Positions 55,351-64,000 of a stretch of 64,000 nucleotides of DNA are shown piece by piece. The notes beneath the pieces were generated by a model that was not told the DNA's origin, ran no database searches, and was given only the letters and a program-made list of their open reading frames with translations. Origin of the DNA: Gnetum montanum (lineage: Eukaryota; Streptophyta; Gnetopsida; Gnetales; Gnetaceae); the NCBI GenBank assembly GCA_015680685.1, contig MNCI01008302.1, positions 575,848-639,847 of the forward strand. The letters are read 5' to 3'. The position numbers and the translations under genes are program-made. Position 1 is the first letter of the stretch. Each line of letters starts with the position of its first letter.

Positions 55351-55405
55351 CATTTGATTTCACTAAGGATTAGACTATAGAATAATCAAGGCTAGATGAC
55401 ACTAG

Positions 55406-56826
55406 TGAAACACCACCAAGAAATATCATGTTACAACCTATAACATTTACCATAAAACCTAAGGCTAGAATTCTATTGTAAAATGTGAAGATTGTAATCC
55501 ATGAGATGCAATCCCACTTACTTTAACTTTTGGGGCTGAAAAAATGACTCGTAAGTTGTTATAGCCTTACTTCCCAAGTGGAAAAAGTCATGCCATGTCT
55601 ATATTTGGGCTTGGGAAAGTTAAAAATGCCTTTTGGACTATCAACATTAGCATTTTAATGGGTTTTATGGGGGTTATAACTATTACTATGATGGAACCAC
55701 TTACATCCAATGTTTAAGGGTTTGGATTTTCACTTTTCTAGAAATGGCCAGCATAGTTTCCATGATCTAGCATGGATGCCACAAAGCTAGCATTGCAGTT
55801 GTAGATTTCTACTTTTTCACAAAGGCCAACATTGGGAGGTTTGGATTTTCATTTTTCTAGCATTTTCTAGCATAGATCCCATAACCTTAAGCATTTCTAT
55901 ACAAAGCTAGTTGGATTGGTTGGGGGTGTGGAATTTTTCCAACAATTCCAACATTGCTCCACTAATTCCAACATAGTTCCAACAATTCTAACATTACTTC
56001 ACCAATTCCAGCATAGTTCCACAACTCTCAACATTGCTCCACAAAGCCAGTGCTGGTGTGGATGGGGGTTTGTCTTTTCCATAATTCCAACATTGCTCCA
56101 ACATTCCAGCATGGTATGTCAAAATTTTGTTTACTATTTATGGTATTCAACATAGTTTTGATGGCCTTGGGAGTATTAAAAATTACCAAAAATGGAAACT
56201 ATGATATAGGTAAAGGCTTACTACACTTGCAAATTAATGCCAATCTATTAATAATCATGGCAAAAACTTGCAGCCAAATACCAACAACCTTATGGCATAT
56301 AAATAAAAATTTCATACACATTGAAGATGTTCTTTTAGTTCTTCTATGTTGAGCAAATTTCACAACCACCTTGTACCAATATTGCAAATCCAAGCTGAAA
56401 GCCATGAAGAAGTTTTGGTGATTGAAGTTGGGAAGTACCTGGATTATGAAGGTTACTAGAGAGCACAACCTACTAGCTCCAATAGGCTTCAAGCTTTATC
56501 CAAGCAACTCCATGTTCATTTAGGCACATAATTTGTATACATTTTTGAACTCTTTATTTTCAATATTTGATTATTGCAATAAATCCTACAATTCATTTAT
56601 TGTGCAAATTAATTTGAGATTCATTTTTGTGCATTTTTTAAAGTGGATTTGCAATTTTCATTTGAATTGTTTACCCCCATTAACACTCCCTAAGTCCCTA
56701 GATGATCAACAAGACCATCCAAGACACCTTAGATCCTCTTTCTTGGAGGCCCTTAGGATCTAAGGTTAGGTTGTTTTACTTGGTACTTTTGGTTTTCCAA
56801 CAACCAAATTTTTTAGACATTACAAC
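55406..56826 (+). repeat. L5-family LTR, copy D (probably solo)
   Basis: Starts TGAAACACCACCAAGAAA and ends near TTTTAGACATTACAAC. It has the conserved head (GTGAAGATTGTAATCCATGA, AAAAATGCCTTTTGGACTAT, GGTTTTATGGGGG). The variable region at 55,800-56,115 has CCAACATAGTTCCAACAATT-type repeats of about 22-24 bp. A TATA-like CATATAAATAAA lies near 56,297, and the tail has GATCAACAAGACCATCCAAG. No coding sequence follows. Confidence 0.65.
55936..56115 (+). repeat. Minisatellite, about 22-24 bp unit, in LTR D
   Basis: Seven or eight variants of AATTCCAACATAGTTCCAAC, with ATTGCTCCAC and ATAGTTCCAC endings alternating. Confidence 0.85.
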
Positions 56827-57773
56827 TGATAGTGGTAGTTGTAACCTCATACTTGTAAGCAAAACTTAAAGGTCAATCCCTATTATCTAGATAACTAGTG
56901 AAAAAATGATGTGGTACCAGAACTCTTATGAGGTGTAGGACATGCTCACATGTTCCATGAACTAATTAAATGGTTGGCTAGGAATTTAGTAATGTTGCAC
57001 TTTCACCCTTTCTATCTCTTATCCATTATTCATTCTCCACCTCTTCTATTCCATTCTTGTCCATGCTTGTATGTGGCAAGAAGTTGATCAGGAAAAGTAG
57101 AGGATGGGATCTATTCATCTAGGAGGACAAACTTGCATTTGATGCTAATGTCTCACTAGGTATTGGAAATTCATGAGTGTTTCATCAACAGATTTTACAA
57201 GGGTAAGAAGGTGAGTGCCTACTCTAGGAGGGACCCACTTGAGAATCCTTAGTGGATTGGTATTGCAAGTAATTATGTTAACAATTATCTTCTAGTGATG
57301 ATAAGGATTTCATGACATTAGGCACTTGACTAGTCTTCCACTTGTGTGAGGATCGAGTATTTATGCTTTAAGGTTTGATCATGATAAATTCTATTTAGTT
57401 TACCTCATTTGTTCTTGTGTCTCATTATTCTTAGTATTCTAAGCATTCTCCTGTTTCTGTAACCCATCTTTTCTAGCTTCTGATTCATGGAAATGCATAT
57501 ATTAATCAATCAAATTATTTCCCCTTATGCTTGATGTCATCATAAGTAAGTTCTAATGTTCTTGTTGTCTAGCATCCTAGATGCCTTACTAGGTTAATTC
57601 AGGATGATTTAGACATGTTGATCTTACGTGTGATCTTGATGATGAAGAAAGTTTAGTTCAAGGTGAATACAAAAAATTTTGAGATTTTTCTTCATATGGA
57701 AAGATTTTTTCTAATATGGAAAGATGCATTAATGCACCCTCTATGTTAGCATAGGGGCATTCATGCCCTTTTA
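56827..57773. other. No recognisable gene
   Basis: Spacer between LTR D and the E5 LTR. No domain seen; AAAGATTTTTTCTAATATGG/AAAGATGCATTAATGCACC words near 57,690-57,740 are short local repeats. It ends with CATGCCCTTTTA before the LTR. Confidence 0.45.
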
Positions 57774-58630
57774 TGAGTCATAATATCGACCCCCGGTATC
57801 GGATCCTTCATATCGGACCCTTGATATCATATACGCGATATCAAAGGTACTAAAGCAATATCGGACATGCGATGTCGGATCCTATCTTGTTGCCTATAAA
57901 TAAGAGACTGGGGCACTTGGTTTGGAGTTAGTTTTTTAGTTCCTTAGCTAAAATATTGTAGTTTTTCCCTTCCAAAGTTAGAATTATTTTTGAGTGCCCA
58001 CAGTAGGAGTCATAAAGTGATCGGATCTTTATTCGAGCATTATGTACCTGAGCACACCTTGTGACTAGAAATAAAGATGAACTTTATGATAAACCTTGCA
58101 ACATTCAAAAGAGATTAATTATTGCATTTCATGTTATTTACAGTTATTTGATGCTTTCAATAGTTAATCAATGTTATTTCCATTAAATTGTTAATCATCA
58201 ACAAATTAGCACACTCAACATGACCATTTTGAGCATACGTTGGACACTTGGTAACCCAGTAATGACTAGCATTTGGTAATCCTAGTAGTGTTACACTAGT
58301 TCAGGATGTGTTTGGAATGTGGGAACAGATGCTAGTGTTAGGAGTAGTTAGAGAATAGTTGATTACTTAAATCAAATTAGTTACTAAATTATTTCATTTC
58401 ACCTTTTAAGCACCAAGAACATAAAACATAAAAAGCATAGAAATCATATACCTCAAGTTTACTTAACCATACAATTGTGCATTACAAGTAAGCTTGGGGA
58501 GACAACGATTGCATAACCCATCCTTGTTCTGTGTAAGCACATGAACACTTAATCCTTGGAGTTCAATCAGATCATGTGTGAACGCTCGTATTCATATGGT
58601 TGAGCATAGGGGGTACCTCGTTGTTCATCA
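57774..58630 (+). repeat. 5' LTR of E5
   Basis: U3 contains repeated ATATCG/GATATC words (CATAATATCGACC, GGTATCGGATCC, CATATCGGACC, TTGATATCATATACGCGATA, CAATATCGGACATGCGATG). TATAAATAAG lies at 57,895. Downstream blocks AGTGCCCACAGTAGGAG and GATCTTTATTCGAGCA match E4. The end is GTACCTCGTTGTTCATCA. The outer start is approximate. Confidence 0.8.
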
Positions 58631-58649
58631 TTGGCACCATTGCTAGGGA
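58631..58649 (+). promoter_or_regulatory. Primer binding site, tRNA-Asp-like (E5)
   Basis: TTGGCACCATTGCTAGGGA directly after the LTR end; three or four differences from TTGGCGCCGTTGCCGGGGA. Confidence 0.85.
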
Positions 58650-58764
58650 TTTTTTTGTTTGTGCACTCATTAGAACTTAAAATCCTTCCATTGTTGGAAC
58701 AAACCCTTCAGGTTAGTTATCCTACAATCATTAAAAAAGAGTATTGCACACTGAATAATCAATG

Positions 58765-60900
58765 ATGTCTCCTTCTTCTTATGAGAGTGCTTCACTGCCT
58801 AGATCTGACACCATGAAAAATTGGAGGCGGAGTGCACAAGATAATCCACCAATACCCCAACAGTTTACCTTGGTATACGCTCATCCTGATGAGTATGTAC
58901 CAGACTTTACCTTTATCCTCCACTAGGATGAATAGTTGTGATGCCATGATTTAGAAGGTAACATAGTGTTACCTCTCGATCACTCAATACCAAGCATGCT
59001 TCTTCATGCTCTCACAAAAATTGGTATGCAACACTTACAGTCAGAGTATGTTGTGCATGAGAAAGATTTGAGAGATTATTGATCCACATAGCCACAACAC
59101 CAGAGGGATTTGCAACAGGAGAGATATTACAAATCTATGAAGGGGAAGTGGTCTTAGGATGTCTCACATGTCCTAAGTGAAAACAAGGATGGTGAACCTA
59201 CCTTGGGAGGTTTTCCACAAAATGATATTTCTCTCATTGACTTCGGTCAAGGAGTTGGGTATCAGATACTTCATTCAACTATGCACAACCTAGGATATGG
59301 TACCAATGAACACAAAGGGTTAAAAAAATGAACATGAATGCATGACAATGATGGATGTTCCAATCGTAATCGTGACTGAGGTCACGACCACCAACAAGAA
59401 GGTGACAGGCACCATTATGGTGCTAGTCCTCTTTCCTCTTCGCCTTCATCATCTCCTTCCCCCTCTCCTTTGGGATCTAAACATAGTTGCAAAGGGCAAG
59501 ATCATGAGGACAAGGGTAAGCAAAATAGAGATCATAGAAAAAATAGTTAAGAAAGGGGATGAGGGCAGTCTAGAGAGACACATCATGAAATAAGGCAGAG
59601 TAGGGAACAACATAGACATCATACATGCCATAGATAGCATGATCACAATGAACCACTACCTGCCACCCAAAGAATGTTAGATACAACAGAGACCATTAGG
59701 ATCCCAACAAGGCACCAAAATGATAGTAGGATCAAAAGACTAGACATGAATAACATCCCATGATTTGAAGGGGGATACAATGTTGATCCTCAAAACCATC
59801 TACAAGTATTCCATGACACATGTGCCTTGCAAAATATAGAAAATGAGTGGAAAAAGCTAAAGTTGTTTTCATAGACACTAACCAAGGAAGTGGAAAGCTA
59901 GTATTGGTCCTTATGATTGGAATCCATTCGTCAATGGGGTACCATGTTAGAACTACTCAACGATAAGTATCAAACATACTCCCGAATGTCGAACCTATGT
60001 AAGAAAATCCAAGGATGGAAAAAAGGAGGACATGAATCCTTGGATGCTGCCATGGGTTGGTATTATTCATTGTTACATTGTTGTCTTGGCCATGGTTACT
60101 CATAGAAGGAACAACTCTGCCATCTCATAGATGGGCTTAGGTACAAAACATGAAGAACCCTTGGGACTTATGCCCAAGGAAGGCTATCCAAGCTAAGAGC
60201 CCATCAAATACAAAGATCATTGGAGCAAGTTGCCAAGGAGGAAGGCAAGTTGAGAAAAAGAGAAAGTGCAGAGGAATACAATAGAGATCCTTCCCTTCAA
60301 AAGAAGGAAATTAGATTTTGTGAAGATGAGGAAGAGTCACCACTTGAAGAGATGGTGAATAGAAAGATTTTCCCATCCAAAAATTTGCATCAAAAGTATC
60401 AACAAAGGTCGATCAAATGTGGAACTCCCTAGATGATAAATTTTAAAGTATTCTAAAAGTAGTAGAGGAGTCTAGAGAACCAAGTAGTGACTAAGAGAGG
60501 AGGAAAAAGAAAGAAGCTAAGTATACACATAACAAAGGTAAGGGAAAGGTTTCCATCATTGAATAGGTTGTGGATTTAGACATAGATAATGATGATGGAT
60601 GTGAGATTTGCCAATATGACCATCCTAAGGGATGTTGCCTAGTGGTGTCACATCTACAAGAGTCTGGAGTGTATGCACTAAACCCACAATTAAATAGACG
60701 GCAAACACCCAGAAGGTTACTTTATTCCCAAGGTAACCCAAGGAAATTCCACCAATCCTTGACATATTATTTGAGTGGAGCTCCACCAAAAATGAATGAA
60801 TAGTATCAATGGTGGCAACACCCACAATCATGGGGAATGCCACCACCACGTCAACAATATACTTGACATCAACCTAACTTGTATGGGTATTACATTTAGC
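58765..60900 (+). pseudogene. Athila-like gag (E5)
   Basis: ATG at 58,765 (MSPSSYESASLPRSD), aligned with the E4 start. N-terminal domain: QQFTLVYAHPDEYVPDFTF, then GNIVLPLDHSIPSMLLHAL. A His/Asp/Arg-rich linker is at 59,330-59,650. The capsid at 59,745-60,430 includes LDMNNIP, FEGGYN, DPQNHLQVFHDTCALQNIEN, ESIRQWGTMLELLNDKYQTY, HCCLGHGYS and EEYNRDPSLQKKEIRF. The zinc motif CEICQYDHPKGCC (60,600-60,640) is intact. A Pro/Tyr/Gln-rich tail follows to about 60,900. Several in-frame stops and frameshifts make it non-functional. Confidence 0.8.
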
Positions 60901-61690
60901 AACTGATCTCTCCATGTGACTCTACTAGCCATGTTGTTCTTCAACCTCACTACCAGACCAACGAGTACTATAGAACTCCTTATCCTAGGAATGATGTTTC
61001 ACATATGTACTATCCTTCTCATCCGACTGCACCTCTTCCACCCTGAGCTCCATTACCACCTACTCCAACTATGTAGGATGAGCTTCCTACCCAACTATAA
61101 CAACATAATGCTACAAGCCTTTCAATCCTCAGCCTACTATTGGTTCAGAAAATTGATCAAAGAAAAGACCTTTCTTTAGAACCAATAGTCCAACCAAGTC
61201 CTTACAACCACAAACGACTAAACCTCCAAATGCCTCACCATCATTCAAATCTTTAGAGCTTCCTTTGAACTAAAAAAAGCACTCCATGCACACTATCATG
61301 TTAACTCACACCATCACTGATTAGATTAAAGCTGGCCATCTTCTTAGAAAATTCTTTGATCTTGGAAGTCCTCTTATATATTTTCAAATTGCTGGGAATG
61401 AGCCTTCCAAAGCTCTTTTGGATTCAGGTTCTATTGTTAACATAATCTCTTAAGAAATGTACAAAGCCCAGAACCTACCTCTACTAAAAAAGAGTAACAT
61501 TCATTTAGAGTTGGCCAACCAATCCATCACTATCACATTAGGACTAGTGGAGGACATTGTCACCACTATTTGTGGGTGGTCATATCCAGCTAATTTCCTA
61601 GTGATCCAAGTTAGCAACTGTAAGGGGGATTTCCAAATCATAATGAGATGAGCATGGTTGAGTACAATTGATGCGTGCCTAGGAATGTGT
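60901..61690 (+). pseudogene. Protease remnant (E5), truncated
   Basis: IMLTHTITD, AGHLLRKFFDLGSPLIYFQI, then SKALLDSGSIVNIIS with an intact D-S-G, a stop, and MYKAQNLPLLKKSNIHLELA, ITITLGLVEDIVTTICGWSY and FQIIMR. The domain stops at IDACLGMC near 61,690, earlier than E4, at the boundary with foreign sequence. Confidence 0.8.
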
Positions 61691-61723
61691 GTGTTGGCAC
61701 ATTTTGGCCATTTCATGGAATAG

Positions 61724-62525
61724 GTTGATTTAAACAAAGGAGAAATTATTCCTACCATTTACTAGAAAGCATGAATATGTGAGGGAATTTAAACAAGCTC
61801 ATCGAAGGGATGATGACATTGCAATTGTGAATGCTGACATGATTTATTGGGAAGCCATGGACATTTGATACTTTTGAGAATGCTTTCAAGGTGCTACAAC
61901 AAGATGTTTCAATAAAAAATAATGCTCCTGGTGGCATGGTTGAATTTAGGAAATCATTGAAGTTGAGTTTCCTTTTCAAATTCGTTGGGTGTTTGAAAAG
62001 AAGTGGGTCATCCAATCGCTCATTTTTCAGCAAAGCTTTAAGTTTAGGACTTACGGGTACAAAACGTGGCTATGGAGAAGGTGGTTGTGGAGCATGCATT
62101 GTTCTTGTGTCTCATTATGATCCAGAAAAAAAAAATCAATACATTGAGTTATCAATGCATGTTTGGCTCCATTTTATTCTATAGATGAAATGCATGTAAT
62201 TACTGTGGAGGGTGTAGAAAATGAACAAAAGCTTCATCCTATCCAAAAACTATTGGCTAAATCTCATGGATCTCAATGTGGATTCTACAAACCAGGTTTT
62301 ATAATGTCCATGTATACCATATTAAGGTCTTCTAAGAGCCCACCTAAACAAGGTCAAATTGAAGATTGTCTTGCAGGAAACTTGTGCTGTTGCATAGGCT
62401 ATAGACCAATCCTTGATGCTTTAAGACTGATAACAGTTTGTATATTAAAAACAATTCAGGAGTTTTAGAACATTTAATGTTAATTTTCCCTTCAATAGGA
62501 AAGCCTTGTGAATGTTGGTAGGAAG
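61724..62525 (+). pseudogene. Xanthine dehydrogenase-like pseudogene with rearranged domain order
   Basis: Plant xanthine dehydrogenase oxidises hypoxanthine and xanthine in purine breakdown; the normal order is 2Fe-2S domains, FAD domain, then molybdopterin domains. Here the FAD-domain segment comes first (61,724-62,000: LPFTRKHEYVREFKQAHRRD, DDIAIVNADM, APGGMVEFRKSLKLSFLFKF). The 2Fe-2S segment follows (62,040-62,430: LGLTGTKRGYGEGGCGACIV, LHPIQKLLAKSHGSQCGFYK, EDCLAGNLCCCIGYRPILDA). Cluster cysteines are lost: GCGEGGCGAC reads GYGEGGCGAC, and QCGFC reads QCGFY. A frameshift near 62,155 and later ones break it. No molybdenum domain is seen. Confidence 0.85.
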
Positions 62526-62529
62526 TTAA

Positions 62530-63858
62530 AAATATGAATGTTGAGACAAAAACCATTGAAACCCTATGCAAAACCGCCGCCAGAAGAAAACCATTGTGCA
62601 AAAAAATGCAAAACAAAGAAAAGATCAGGAGGAGCAATGTAGAAACAAGGATTTGCTGTGCTTAAAATCGAAAGCAAAAATGATGTTCATGTGTTGAATC
62701 GTTGTGTTCAATCCAAATCTGCGCTAAGATGCCATGAGGGTTTCAACAAGAATTTTGCATGATGCCAGCATTTTTTCAAACAGATCAGTAGTGCCTGCAA
62801 TTCTCGATCGATGGCACAACCCTCTTCCTGTGCTGGTGTCGTGAGCAAAAAAATGTTCAAGATTAGTGTGGCGGTTGGAAAAACGTTACGGGCAGCGCTG
62901 GAGACGAAAGCCCGAGAATTTTGTAGAATGGGGCATTGCGGCCAGCCATTTCTGTTAGGGTTAATTTGTTTGCTGATGCGCGGCCTTGTGAGGATGTGCT
63001 TGTTGAAAAGGAGCCAAAGCTGGAGTCGTCGAAACCTACACCAAAGAAAACCCTCATCAAGTCAACGAGCGCGTGCTCTGCCATTGTTTTGAAAACAGAT
63101 AAAAGGCAGAAACAAGTTACTTCCTAACTGATAAAATGATGCTTTATAACCTTGGTGATAAAAAAATCATGAAAGACAGATCCGAAACACCAGATGCGCG
63201 AGTCAGGGCCAGGGCCTTGCTCCACAGTGTGTGGATGGAGGATGAGATCTACACTACGGCCAGGAGTGAAGATGAGGAGATAATCCTTTCTGCGTTTTTT
63301 TTTCTGCTGAGAAATGGCAAGCCTCTACGATATTTTAGGGTTACAGTTCCAAAGAATATGAAGGCATTCTATATTTTCGGAACAAAAGCCATTACCCCAT
63401 GCTTGAAGGTTTTAGATCGATATGTGGTACAACGTGGCAGGGCCTTGTTTTACGGTGGCAGGCAGGAAGTAAATTATGGGATCATGTTCCGAATAACGCC
63501 GTTGATTCTAAACTTCTTTACCCTACCTTCCGATTTTCTTCAAATAAGGATATCTTGTGTGCAGATAATTTATTCCATCCATTATCCTACGAAGGCACCA
63601 TTGATTTGGATAAAATAGATGATCCTATTGATGCAAAGTAATCTGGGAGAATTGATATACCGATTAATTGAAGCTTCATTCCACACAAAAACCAGAAATA
63701 CTAATGGAGATCTTGATTTGATTGAAAATTTGGGAATTGAAAGTTCTTGTAATAAAAATTTTGAAGGAGATCAAGATTTGGAAAGAACTATAAAGAGTGA
63801 TGTGACAGAGCTTAATCATATAGAAGATTTCACCTATAAATATTTAAACCTATGGTAA
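62530..63858 (+). pseudogene. Unidentified coding-like region, GC- and CpG-richer
   Basis: I do not recognise the product. Overlapping plus frames at 62,811-63,092, 62,936-63,127, 63,136-63,618, 63,399-63,641 and 63,619-63,858 suggest one reading broken by frameshifts, or several exons. The clearest stretches are DARVRARALLHSVWMEDEIY then TTARSEDEEIILSAF; GTTWQGLVLRWQAGSKLWDH then VPNNAVDSKLLYPTFRF; and YEGTIDLDKIDDPIDAK. Composition contrasts with the rest of the window, with many CpG between 62,560 and 63,500. A minus frame at 62,863-63,084 (MAEHALVDLMRVFFGV) is an alternative. It could be part of a host gene extending to the right, or a second pseudogene. Confidence 0.35.
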
Positions 63859-63940
63859 ATATAGGCACTAGATACTTGGCTTCATTTTATATTTCTTGCA
63901 AATGTTGTAATTTCATGATAATTGTAGCCTTTCAATTGAA

Positions 63941-63960
63941 GTGGTGGTTATAACCACCAC
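63941..63960. repeat. Perfect 20-bp palindrome
   Basis: GTGGTGGTTATAACCACCAC, 10-bp arms and no loop. TGTAGCCTTT and TATAGCCTTT lie on either side (about 63,924 and 63,978). Nothing coding around it. Confidence 0.9.
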
Positions 63961-64000
63961 CAAGGCCACTTGTCAACTATAGCCTTTTTGTCTCCAAAAT

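Larger units (their letters stand above)
57774..61690 (+). mobile_element. Athila-like LTR element E5, truncated after protease
   Basis: 5' LTR (57,774-58,630), tRNA-Asp-like primer site, gag and protease, collinear with E4. Homology ends in the protease after IDACLGMC near 61,690, and xanthine dehydrogenase-like sequence starts by 61,724. No 3' LTR in the window. The capsid is complete here and fills the gap seen in E4. Confidence 0.85.

Noticed and set aside
62863-63084. Minus-strand 73-codon frame as the coding strand of the right-end region
   Set aside because: The neighbouring longer frames and the xanthine dehydrogenase relic are on plus, and nothing in the minus frame was recognised; left as an alternative only.
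1-64000. tRNA, rRNA or snRNA genes
   Set aside because: No cloverleaf-like A/B box pair or rRNA core sequence was noticed by eye; tRNA-like words found are primer binding sites next to LTR ends.

Overview
This window looks like intergenic DNA from a large, repeat-rich seed-plant genome. The sequence is AT-rich and mostly CpG-poor. Nearly all recognisable coding material is degraded gag/pol of LTR retrotransposons, nested and in both orientations, with plant-type primer binding sites (tRNA-Asp-like and tRNA-Met-like). The few non-transposon pieces are plant-like: a broken xanthine dehydrogenase fragment and possibly an intron-bearing remnant. A conifer or other gymnosperm is plausible from this nesting of old elements, but that is inference. 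I see no intact host gene, no tRNA or rRNA gene and no CRISPR array.

Layout. 1-5,050: Athila-like Ty3 element on the minus strand (RT, protease, gag, primer site, LTR), running off the left edge. 5,050-8,480: unidentified, with intron-like spacers. 8,500-12,690: Ty1/copia fragments. 13,930-17,100: a very degraded Athila-like gag-protease copy. 17,102-18,862: an LTR of a family I call L5. 21,051-27,791: a Ty3 element (E1) with both LTRs and a displaced gag piece inside its integrase. 27,792-31,236: minus-strand relative (E3) split by an L5 LTR. 31,237-37,250: L5 LTR, leader and Tat-like gag on plus, abutting a Tat-like RT on minus. 37,365-40,010: simple repeats, then a degenerate tandem array of about 190 bp period. 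41,825-43,122: L5 LTR on minus. 43,576-55,350: minus-strand element E2 split by a 6.95-kb Athila-like element (E4, 45,651-52,597) with its own LTR pair. 55,406-56,826: L5 LTR. 57,774-61,690: Athila-like E5, ending abruptly at a scrambled xanthine dehydrogenase pseudogene (61,724-62,525). 62,530-63,858: GC- and CpG-richer unidentified coding-like sequence.

Three retroelement groups recur: (i) Athila-like (E0 at 1-5,050, EA2 at 13,930-17,100, E4, E5), sharing a gag with a CX2CX3HX3C motif, a retropepsin and a U3 region with repeated GATATC palindromes; (ii) a Ty3 group with LTRs starting near TGTAGGGACATC and a tRNA-Met-like primer site (E1, E2, E3); (iii) Tat-like elements with L5 LTRs, long leaders and internal minisatellites. 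The most informative structures are the nested insertion, the gag-protease-only Athila derivatives, the variable repeats at one fixed position in LTRs, the 190-bp array, and the domain-scrambled xanthine dehydrogenase relic. I found no convincing new biological system. All alignments and boundaries were made by eye.
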